Assembly: GCA_963799245.1 (NCBI GenBank)
Contig: CAWCWN010000003.1
Coordinates: 868,001 to 932,000, forward strand
DNA: 64,000 bases
Direction: 5' to 3'
Source of the DNA: CAWCWN01 sp963799245
GTDB taxonomy: Bacteria > Chloroflexota > Ktedonobacteria > Ktedonobacterales > Ktedonobacteraceae
Position 1 is the stretch's first letter; each line of letters starts with the position of its first letter. The notes beneath the pieces are model-generated. The model saw only the letters and a list, made by a program, of their open reading frames with translations. It was not told where the DNA came from and did no database searches. The position numbers and the translations under genes are program-made. Positions 54,361 through 61,526 of the stretch are shown one piece after another.

Positions 54361-55866
54361 CTAGACCTGTTCATCCTCTTCGCTGACCGTATACGGTGGC
54401 ACTTCAATCGGGACACGATAGCCCGAGCCAGGGCTGGCAGGAGGAGTTTTTTCAGGTTGTGCCGGCGTCATCAGGTCGGTAGTGATGGCGCGCACAAGGC
54501 GCTCAATCCGATCCCAGCGAGCAGGGTAGCGATCCGCGTAAAACTTTTCCTGCCCGGCGCCGTCATAGACATAAAACGCGTAGTCCGCGTTGCCAAAGCG
54601 ATAATTGACCTTCGTATAGGGGATACGCACAAGTTCCAGGACCTGCAGTGTGGCGCGTGAACTTCCCAGCGGGTCAGCATGCGCGCCCGCCCGTGCTGTT
54701 TCCGCTCCCGGTGGATTTGCGCTCTCAGCCTCTACCAGAGCCACGGTGGCCTGCCAGACATCGAGGGGCACCCTCTCTGGAGGAGCTTCGGGATACAACG
54801 TTTCATCGATCTCGGCATTATAGACAAGCTCACCGCCAGCGGTGCTGAGGTTACGCTCAGGAATAGGGCTGCTGCCTATGACTTTTGTCTGGACGCGCAG
54901 GTCAAAACGACGCACGATTTCGCGGCGGCGCAAGACTTTACCCGTGCCGCCACAGCTGGCGCAAAAAGTAGACTTCGCGCCGTGGCAGGCCTCACAGACG
55001 CGCTTGCCATTCCCGCAGGTACAATCGACCTCACCGTTGACACAATCTGGGCAGGGAACGGTCCTGCCTTTGTTGGCAGGATCGGTGTCTAGCGGGTTAG
55101 GGATCGGCACGCCCTGCTGGCGAATGCCGTCAAACACATCGGCAACCCTTTCGTTGACCGAGCTGGCAAAGTTCTCGGCCTGCTTCTGGAAAAAGGGCTT
55201 CTTCTCGGTCTGCACCCAGTCCGCGACATAGCCACGTCCACGACAGGTATTACAGCGTTTCTTGGTGCGACCCCGGCAATCGGGACACACTATCCAGCCA
55301 CGGCCAGTGCAGGCGGCACACAGGGCGCGCCCCGTACCATTGCAGTTCGTGCAGGCCACAACCTCATCCAGCCCATCCAGGCCAGTATGCGTGGTGGGTG
55401 CCTTTAAACCTGTTACCGGCGGCAATTCATAGTCCCATGCAGGTAACAGGGGCCCTGGCTTGCCCAGGGGAAGGCCCTTATAGGGCTCCGTCACCACTTG
55501 CATAGAACGCGTTTCCCAGCGCGTCTGCAGCGTTGCTTCCCATACCTCGTCATTACTCCAGGAGACCAGGTCCATATAGGTACCGAGCTCCCGCGCGATG
55601 CGCCAGTTTTCGTTGCTCCACATGTTGGCAAGCTGGCGGATACGCTGTTCCTCTTCATTCGCCGTCTGGCGCGGCGTGCCAGTGGGCTGAGCCTGAGCCT
55701 GCTGCCAGTAGTCATTCGCTTTCTCCACCACGCGCTTGATGCGCAGCTGGGCCTCACTTGCTCCCTGCACCACAGTTCGTCGAATCTCTTCCAGGCGTTT
55801 GTCTATCTCATCCTGACCAGGCGTCCCAGCACCAGGTGGTGGTTGCCGCTCCCATTCATCACCCAT
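54361..55866 (-). CDS. Large protein with two CXXCXGXG (DnaJ-type) zinc clusters
   Basis: The 501-residue protein has an acidic helical N-terminal half, then a cluster of four Cys-rich units at about 168-214 (CTNCNGTG, CAACTGRG, CPDCRGRT, CNTCRGRG). After a 60-residue spacer comes a second cluster (CPDC, CTCGNGK, CEACHGAK, CASCGGTG). This is the zinc-binding repeat of DnaJ, but there is no J-domain. The C-terminal 200 residues have no recognised motif. It may be a chaperone- or redox-like protein. No membrane helix is visible. Confidence 0.8.
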   Translation of the reverse strand: MGDEWERQPPPGAGTPGQDEIDKRLEEIRRTVVQGASEAQLRIKRVVEKANDYWQQAQAQPTGTPRQTANEEEQRIRQLANMWSNENWRIARELGTYMDLVSWSNDEVWEATLQTRWETRSMQVVTEPYKGLPLGKPGPLLPAWDYELPPVTGLKAPTTHTGLDGLDEVVACTNCNGTGRALCAACTGRGWIVCPDCRGRTKKRCNTCRGRGYVADWVQTEKKPFFQKQAENFASSVNERVADVFDGIRQQGVPIPNPLDTDPANKGRTVPCPDCVNGEVDCTCGNGKRVCEACHGAKSTFCASCGGTGKVLRRREIVRRFDLRVQTKVIGSSPIPERNLSTAGGELVYNAEIDETLYPEAPPERVPLDVWQATVALVEAESANPPGAETARAGAHADPLGSSRATLQVLELVRIPYTKVNYRFGNADYAFYVYDGAGQEKFYADRYPARWDRIERLVRAITTDLMTPAQPEKTPPASPGSGYRVPIEVPPYTVSEEDEQV

Positions 55867-55971
55867 TGATTATACCTCCAACAAAAGGTCGCTGTTCAGA
55901 CGACCTGGTATCAATATCATAAGGTTAGTTACTCTATATACGTTTTATGCAAACGAGAGTTGTAGTGGCGG

Positions 55972-57165
55972 CTACAACAGCGGGCTGATCTCTGCCTGTA
56001 CGGGTACACCCGTCACCTCGACGTCGCGCTCATGTATGAGCAAATTGACCTCACTGCGCACACCGAATTCAGGCAGGTAGATGCCCGGCTCGATTGAACA
56101 GCAGGTATTGGGCAGGAGCAAGCGTTGATCGCGCGTCTCATAGTTGTCGAGGTTGGCTCCGTTACCATGCTCGCTCGTACCGATACTATGGCCGGTACGA
56201 TGTACAAAATAGTCTGCGTAACCGGCGCGGGCAATCACTGCTCGAGTCACATCGTCGACCTGCGCGCCCTCCACCTTTTCACCCGCGCTCAGGCGCTGGC
56301 GCACAAAAGCGATAGCGCTATCTCTTGCCCTGCTTACGATCGCAAATACCTCGTTCTGGCGCTGGGGAATCTCTGAGCACGTGCCGGCAAAAGCCATCCA
56401 GGTGTAGTCGGCAAAGATCGCGTCGGGGCCCGGCATGCGCGCCCAGAAATCGCAGAGGATAAGATCTCCGCGCCGGATCGGGCTATGCTGCGTGGCAGTG
56501 GGCTCATAGTGCGGATTGCCACTGTTGGCGTTGACCGCAACGATTGGGGGTTCAGACAGGACGACGCCCGTTTCCTCCAACAGTTCGCGAAAACGCTGCT
56601 GCACGCCATACTCATGCAGTGGCTCCTCCACCCCCTCTCCGGCACGCAGCCTGGCGCCGAGTTCCGCGAACAGGCGATCTTTGGCGGCAATCAGGCGTTT
56701 TCCTGCCTCATGATGCGTTTCCAGCTGCGCTGCGCTCAATTGAGCTACGAAACGCTGGGCAATGTTTGCGGAACTGACAACGTCAACGCCGCAAGCATGG
56801 ATTAATTCCAGCGTACCCGCATCAACACGCGACATATAGGGTATGGCATTCATAGGAGAATATTCCATAGCTATGCGTGTGCCCGTCTGCAGCAACTGCG
56901 TGAGGTGGGTCTGCAGCTCTTGCCAGGTACGAAAGACGCGCCGCTCGCCTGGTAACGAGCGCAGTACATGCGACTCAACTGCACTGATCAATGCTGTCGG
57001 TGTACCCGCGGCAGGGATGAAATAGAACCAGCGGCGCGTGTACACATCATCAACAGGTAAGTCCAGGACCTGGTACGCAACGGGATTGGACTTACGAAAA
57101 TCATAAAAGAGCCAGCCGGCTATTTTCTCGTCGGACAATGCCTGCTGAACATCTACAAGCTGCAT
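55972..57165 (-). CDS. M24 family metallopeptidase (Xaa-Pro aminopeptidase-like)
   Basis: The 397-residue protein has an N-terminal creatinase-like domain and a C-terminal pita-bread fold. The metal ligands are visible in order: Asp in CDFWARMPG, Asp in ADYTWMAF, His in VHRTGHSIGTSEHG, Glu in CSIEPGIYLPE and Glu in VRSEVNLLI. Enzymes of this type remove N-terminal residues before proline from peptides in the cytoplasm. It is divergent from the LCP gene, which starts 173 bases away. Confidence 0.92.
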   Translation of the reverse strand: MQLVDVQQALSDEKIAGWLFYDFRKSNPVAYQVLDLPVDDVYTRRWFYFIPAAGTPTALISAVESHVLRSLPGERRVFRTWQELQTHLTQLLQTGTRIAMEYSPMNAIPYMSRVDAGTLELIHACGVDVVSSANIAQRFVAQLSAAQLETHHEAGKRLIAAKDRLFAELGARLRAGEGVEEPLHEYGVQQRFRELLEETGVVLSEPPIVAVNANSGNPHYEPTATQHSPIRRGDLILCDFWARMPGPDAIFADYTWMAFAGTCSEIPQRQNEVFAIVSRARDSAIAFVRQRLSAGEKVEGAQVDDVTRAVIARAGYADYFVHRTGHSIGTSEHGNGANLDNYETRDQRLLLPNTCCSIEPGIYLPEFGVRSEVNLLIHERDVEVTGVPVQAEISPLL

Positions 57166-57337
57166 AAACTCTTCTCCCCTAACTTATACCCAAGTCGTTC
57201 AGTTATTCCCTATTGTATCATGCGCAGCCACCTCTTCTGGCTTGCAAGCACGCAGCATTTTCCCGCTTTTTTTGTTATACTTATCTTATCGGCTTGGCAG
57301 AGCAACCTACGGCAGTATTCTACTCAGGAATCGGTTT

Positions 57338-58684
57338 ATGGATGATGAAAAGACGCTCGAATTCCCTCCCCGGCGCAGGCCGCAGCCATCTGATGACAGC
57401 GAAGCCACGCAGAAGCTCCCCCCTCTCCAGAGGGGTCGCCTGGTCACAGGAAGTAGGTCGGCCCCTTCTAGACCCGCTCCCCCCCGCCAGAGCGCGCTCG
57501 AGCTTGAATATGAACAAACATGGGAGGGGGCCGCAACCGGCCCGGCCAATACGCCGTCCGCTCCCTATCCTGCATCACCATCACCGCGGCGCATCCACAA
57601 ATCATGGCCCAGCTGGAGGCGCCTGCTCATAGCGTGTTTACTGCTGCTCCTGATTATCGCGGGGGGCGGCCTTGCTTATGGCTACTATTATTTCCAGACC
57701 AATATACAGGCGCCATTATCCCAATTCATTCACACGGTGAGCCGGGGGCAGGATGAGCCTGCGGGCAGCGTAATTCTTCCCGATAGCAGCGTGAGCGGGC
57801 GCACATGGAATGTTTTACTGCTCGGCAGCGACAACGACGGCAAGTACAATTTCCCCGCCGTACTCACCCAAGTCATGATGATTGTACATATCGACACCGT
57901 CCAGAATAGCGTCACCCTGGTGTCTATTCCTCGTGACTCCTGGGTCTACGTACCAGAGGTGGGCGGTATGCATAAAATCGACCAGGCTTTTCTGCTGGGC
58001 GCGGCCCCGCACAACAGCTTTGACGACGGCGTGCGCCTGGCGCGCCTGACCGTGGAGCAAGACTATGGCATCACCATTGATCGCTATGCATGGGTCGGCC
58101 TGGACGGTTTTTCCAAGGTCATTGATACGCTGGGTGGTATCGATGTTGACGTGGCACATCCCATAGTTGACGATAACTATCCCGATGACACGGGCGCAAA
58201 TGCCGGCAATCCCTATGCCTACACGCGCCTGGATCTTGCTCCAGGGCCTCAGCACTTGAATGGTCATGAGGCGCTGGAGTATGTACGCTCGCGTCATGCC
58301 GATCTCGTCGGCGATATCGGGCGTACTCAACGTCAGCAGCAGATCCTACAAGCGCTGAAGCTCAAGCTAAGCATTGGCAGCGTGCTGGGGAACCTCTCAC
58401 ATATCTTTGCCGATCTCAAAGGTTCGGTCTATACTGATTTCAGCGAACAGGAGATGCTCGGCTTTGCGTCTTATGGGCAGGGCCTCTCCGCCACTGCCGT
58501 TCAGCGCCTGACCCTGGGGCCTGGCAGCGGCAGCCAGGATTATGGCGACTACAGGACTGTCTATGATCCGTCTGTGGGAGGGAACCAGGACGTTGTCATA
58601 CCTCACTGTGACACCATTCAACCGGCGATCAACAGCGTCTTTGGCCTGGGGTTTGCGCAGAGTTGCAATGTGACAGGTCCATAA
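57338..58684 (+). CDS. LytR-CpsA-Psr family protein
   Basis: LCP proteins attach polymers such as teichoic acids or capsular glycans to peptidoglycan outside the membrane. ATG 57338 has an AGGA site eight bases upstream and gives 448 residues. The N-terminal 90 residues are basic and Pro-rich, followed by one membrane helix (about 96-115). The LCP domain has the characteristic VLLLGSDNDGKYN, VSIPRDSWVYVPEVGG, GGIDVDVAHPI and the EALEYVRSRHADLVGDIGR segment with conserved Arg residues. It precedes a cluster of cell-envelope or division-associated genes. Confidence 0.95.
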   Translation: MDDEKTLEFPPRRRPQPSDDSEATQKLPPLQRGRLVTGSRSAPSRPAPPRQSALELEYEQTWEGAATGPANTPSAPYPASPSPRRIHKSWPSWRRLLIACLLLLLIIAGGGLAYGYYYFQTNIQAPLSQFIHTVSRGQDEPAGSVILPDSSVSGRTWNVLLLGSDNDGKYNFPAVLTQVMMIVHIDTVQNSVTLVSIPRDSWVYVPEVGGMHKIDQAFLLGAAPHNSFDDGVRLARLTVEQDYGITIDRYAWVGLDGFSKVIDTLGGIDVDVAHPIVDDNYPDDTGANAGNPYAYTRLDLAPGPQHLNGHEALEYVRSRHADLVGDIGRTQRQQQILQALKLKLSIGSVLGNLSHIFADLKGSVYTDFSEQEMLGFASYGQGLSATAVQRLTLGPGSGSQDYGDYRTVYDPSVGGNQDVVIPHCDTIQPAINSVFGLGFAQSCNVTGP

Positions 58685-58767
58685 AAGCTAAAGCAGACCA
58701 GCAAGGATGCGCCATCTGTGCTACAATATGCGCAGGTAAGACTTCCACTCTAGCCAAAGGAGCCAAC

Positions 58768-59685
58768 TTGATCGAACAGCAAAGCGAGCATGCGTGTTTT
58801 CTGCAGTTTAACCAGTTTCTCCAATCTTCTGAAATTGCCCATGGTGTTTTTACACGCCTGGGCGGTTTTAGCAGCAGCCCCTATGCGGGGCTCAATGCGT
58901 CGTATAGCACCGGTGATAGCTTCGACAACGTCGTGCGTAACCGTCTGGCCGTGCTGCAAGCGCTGGACATTGCGAACTATCCCTGTGCCACGCTCTGGCA
59001 GGTGCACGGCGCCGAGGTGGCTGTACTCGCTACAGAGCAAGAGGTATGGGATGACTGGCGTAGCGACTGGGCGCATCGCTCCTATCGCCTGGATGAGCAG
59101 GAATTGGTATGGACAACGAAAGCGCGCCGCCAGGCCGATGCCATCATCACCAGGCAGGCGGGGGCCGCACTGGCTCTTACATTCGCCGATTGTTGCCCGT
59201 TGCTGTTCTACGATCCAGTGCAGCACGTTATTGGCATGGCTCATGGGGGATGGCGTGGTAGCGCCCGGGGCGTGGCTCTCGCCACCGTCGAGGCGATGGT
59301 CGCACGCTATGATTGCCAGCCGCGCACTATACTGGCGGCGGTTGCTCCATCGATTGGGGCATGTTGCTACGAGGTCTCAGAGCAGGTACAGCACCTCTTC
59401 ACGGGGCAGCTTCAATTCGACGAGATGCCAACCCTTGCAAGGTATCGTGAGAGCGTGCGCGCCTCCGCCGTCTTTAGCACGCGGCGGTTGCCAGAGCGCA
59501 GCAGCCTGCGCCTGGATATTGGCGCAACCAATCGCAATCAATTACTGATGGCAGGACTACTGCCCGAACATATAGAGACGGCGGATATCTGTACGGGCTG
59601 CCGGACAGATATCTTCTTCTCGCATCGGGTTGAAAAGGGAAAGACGGGGCGCTTCCCCGTTATCCTGGCCTTGAAGAACTCGTGA
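58768..59685 (+). CDS. pgeF: Peptidoglycan editing factor PgeF (YfiH, laccase domain)
   Basis: PgeF-type proteins, of the laccase-domain (COG1496) family, remove an L-serine from peptidoglycan precursors in E. coli and have also been described as purine nucleoside phosphorylases. TTG 58768 is preferred, with an AGGAG site five bases upstream, giving 305 residues. The zinc-binding motifs are LWQVHGAEV (His), FADCCPLLF (Cys) and MAHGGWRGSA (His). It starts 83 bases after the LCP gene and is followed after 28 bases by yggS, a pairing common in many bacteria. Confidence 0.93.
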   Translation: MIEQQSEHACFLQFNQFLQSSEIAHGVFTRLGGFSSSPYAGLNASYSTGDSFDNVVRNRLAVLQALDIANYPCATLWQVHGAEVAVLATEQEVWDDWRSDWAHRSYRLDEQELVWTTKARRQADAIITRQAGAALALTFADCCPLLFYDPVQHVIGMAHGGWRGSARGVALATVEAMVARYDCQPRTILAAVAPSIGACCYEVSEQVQHLFTGQLQFDEMPTLARYRESVRASAVFSTRRLPERSSLRLDIGATNRNQLLMAGLLPEHIETADICTGCRTDIFFSHRVEKGKTGRFPVILALKNS

Positions 59686-59713
59686 TTGTTAGCTACTGAG
59701 AAACAGCCTGTGT

Positions 59714-60445
59714 ATGAACGAGCAAGCCATATCTTTACACGAACGACTCGCTGCCAACCTGGCCCAGGTGCGTTCCAGCATCGCCCAGGCAGCAGAGCGT
59801 AGTGGACGTCCTGGTGAGGAGATCGTGCTGATTGCGGTCTCAAAGACGGTTCCAATCGAAGCAGTGAAAATAGCGTATAATTTAGGTGTGGGCGATTTTG
59901 GCGAAAATCGTGTGCAGGATGCCCTGCCCAAAATTGCCGAGTTTCGCCCCGCGGGTATGCGCTGGCACATGATCGGCCATCTCCAGAGCAATAAGGCCGC
60001 CCGCGTGGCCGGCGCCTTTGACATGGTACAAAGCGTAGATAGTCTGCACCTGGCGCAGACGCTGAGCCGACATGCCAGGGAACGTGGCAGGCGCTTGCCG
60101 GTGTTACTCCAGGTGAATATAGCCGGTGAGAAAAGCAAAGAAGGTATGTCTGCCACCGCTGCACCACAACTGGCTCGCCAGATAGCAGCCCTGCCCGCCA
60201 TCGAGGTGCAGGGGCTGATGACGATTGCACCAATCGTCGAGAATCCAGAAGAGGTGCGCCCGGTTTTTCGGAGCCTGCGCGTTTTGTCGGAGCGCTTGCG
60301 CCAGGAGTTACCGGACGGTGCATGGCGGCACTTATCCATGGGCATGACTGATGATTATCGCATTGCCATTGAAGAAGGCGCCACCATGGTCCGTATCGGG
60401 CGGGCGATCTTCGGTGAGCGAAGCTACAAGGGAGTCACTCAATGA
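59714..60445 (+). CDS. yggS: YggS-family pyridoxal-5'-phosphate homeostasis protein
   Basis: This 243-residue PLP-binding protein keeps free pyridoxal phosphate in balance. The PLP Lys is K44 in IAVSKTVPIEA, followed by FGENRVQDA, WHMIGHLQSNK, LVQVNIAGEKSKEG-type segments and SMGMTDDYRIAIEEG. It overlaps the following DUF6391 gene by four bases (ATGA). The neighbours pgeF, yggT and DUF167 match the cluster often found beside division genes such as ftsZ or sepF, but those are not present here. Confidence 0.94.
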   Translation: MNEQAISLHERLAANLAQVRSSIAQAAERSGRPGEEIVLIAVSKTVPIEAVKIAYNLGVGDFGENRVQDALPKIAEFRPAGMRWHMIGHLQSNKAARVAGAFDMVQSVDSLHLAQTLSRHARERGRRLPVLLQVNIAGEKSKEGMSATAAPQLARQIAALPAIEVQGLMTIAPIVENPEEVRPVFRSLRVLSERLRQELPDGAWRHLSMGMTDDYRIAIEEGATMVRIGRAIFGERSYKGVTQ

Positions 60446-60942
60446 ACATAAATTTTGAAGATATTCTGCTTAGTCGTCGTGTACGTAAGAATCATGCCCT
60501 TGAGCATGCCACAATCACCGTTTTGAGCGCCATGGTTCCTAACTTGAGCGTCAGCGCCCGTTCATTTGCCAACGGCTTCATCATCTTTGGCGACGTCGAT
60601 CTTGGCCTCTTACGTACAGCGGCGAACGAGGCGCTGCGCCGTTTAAAGGCGGGGGAAGCTGAACTGGCGATCCATCCCAACTGCGGCACCAATATCGTGG
60701 TGGGCGTCTCGCTGGTCACGCTCGGTACGATGCTTGGGATGGCCTCGAGTCAGACGCGCACTCGTGTAGCATCTGCCGCCGCCTCTTCGGTCGCGGGCCT
60801 GATGGCGGCACGCCCTCTTGGCGAATACGTGCAGAGGCACTTCACAACCCTGCCCGATCTACAGGGAGCCAGCATCAAAGACATCGTCCGCCGCAGGGTT
60901 TTTGGCTTCACCGTCATCGAGGTGCACACCAACCAGGAGTAA
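60442..60942 (+). CDS. DUF6391-like hypothetical protein
   Basis: The 166-residue protein starts with the pattern RVRKNHALEHATITVL, which I associate with DUF6391-type proteins of unknown role. A hydrophobic glycine-rich segment at about 75-95 and another at about 107-123 may be membrane helices. It overlaps yggS by four bases and is five bases from yggT, so it is part of the same operon. Function unknown. Confidence 0.65.
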   Translation: MNINFEDILLSRRVRKNHALEHATITVLSAMVPNLSVSARSFANGFIIFGDVDLGLLRTAANEALRRLKAGEAELAIHPNCGTNIVVGVSLVTLGTMLGMASSQTRTRVASAAASSVAGLMAARPLGEYVQRHFTTLPDLQGASIKDIVRRRVFGFTVIEVHTNQE

Positions 60943-60947
60943 GAGTT

Positions 60948-61220
60948 ATGTTTAGTTTGTCGATCGTTCACAATATTATCAACTATGGTATAGGCCTGGT
61001 CATCCTGGCGATGATCATACGAGCCATCGCCTCCTGGTTTCGCATAGATGAACGCTATGCGTTCATACGCTTCCTGGCACGGATCTGCGACCCATTTATC
61101 AATCCCGTGCGGCGTATCGTACCTCCTATGGGCATACTCGATATGGCGTTTATTATCACCATCTTTATGCTCTGGACGATAAAAATCCTCTTGCTGCAAG
61201 GCCTGCCCTTAAACTGGTAG
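60948..61220 (+). CDS. yggT: YggT-family membrane protein
   Basis: The 90-residue protein has two hydrophobic helices around a conserved cytoplasmic loop: RIDERYAFIRFLARICDPFINPVRRIVPP, which contains the family's Pro-x-Arg-x2-x-Pro pattern. YggT proteins are thought to take part in membrane or division functions. It lies five bases after the DUF6391 gene and 12 bases before the DUF167 gene. Confidence 0.88.
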   Translation: MFSLSIVHNIINYGIGLVILAMIIRAIASWFRIDERYAFIRFLARICDPFINPVRRIVPPMGILDMAFIITIFMLWTIKILLLQGLPLNW

Positions 61221-61232
61221 AGGCGCTGTGAC

Positions 61233-61484
61233 ATGCTCATTGCGGTGCGAGTCATCCCACGCAGCAGCAAGAACGCGCTCGAATGGGCAGAAGGGGGGCT
61301 GAAAGCTCGCATTACGGCTCCTCCTGTAGACGGAGCCGCCAACGAGGCACTGGTAGCCCTGCTGGCGGACCAACTTGGCCTGCCCAGGCGAGCCATTACG
61401 ATTGTGCGCGGCGCAAACGGCAGGCAAAAAATCGTTGAGCTAACGGGCCTGACACTGCAAGAGGTACAGCAAAAAATACAGTAA
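61233..61484 (+). CDS. DUF167/YggU family protein
   Basis: This small 83-residue protein of the DUF167 family has unknown function. It matches the family pattern LIAVRVIPRSSKNALEW and ITAPPVDGAANEALVALLA, with a Gly/Ala-Asn motif before the helix. It is the last gene of the pgeF-yggS-yggT cluster. The stop TAA lies inside the left arm of a hairpin at 61481-61520. Confidence 0.9.
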   Translation: MLIAVRVIPRSSKNALEWAEGGLKARITAPPVDGAANEALVALLADQLGLPRRAITIVRGANGRQKIVELTGLTLQEVQQKIQ

Positions 61485-61520
61485 TGGTGGGAGGGAGTGG
61501 CCGCTCCCTCCCACCATTAC
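61481..61520. repeat. 17-bp inverted repeat at the end of the yggT/DUF167 operon
   Basis: Arms 61481-61497 and 61504-61520 are exactly complementary with a 6-base loop TGGCCG. The stop codon of the upstream gene (61482-61484) is inside the left arm, and the convergent kinase gene ends seven bases after the right arm. No T-run is present. Confidence 0.85.
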
Positions 61521-61526
61521 CACAGG

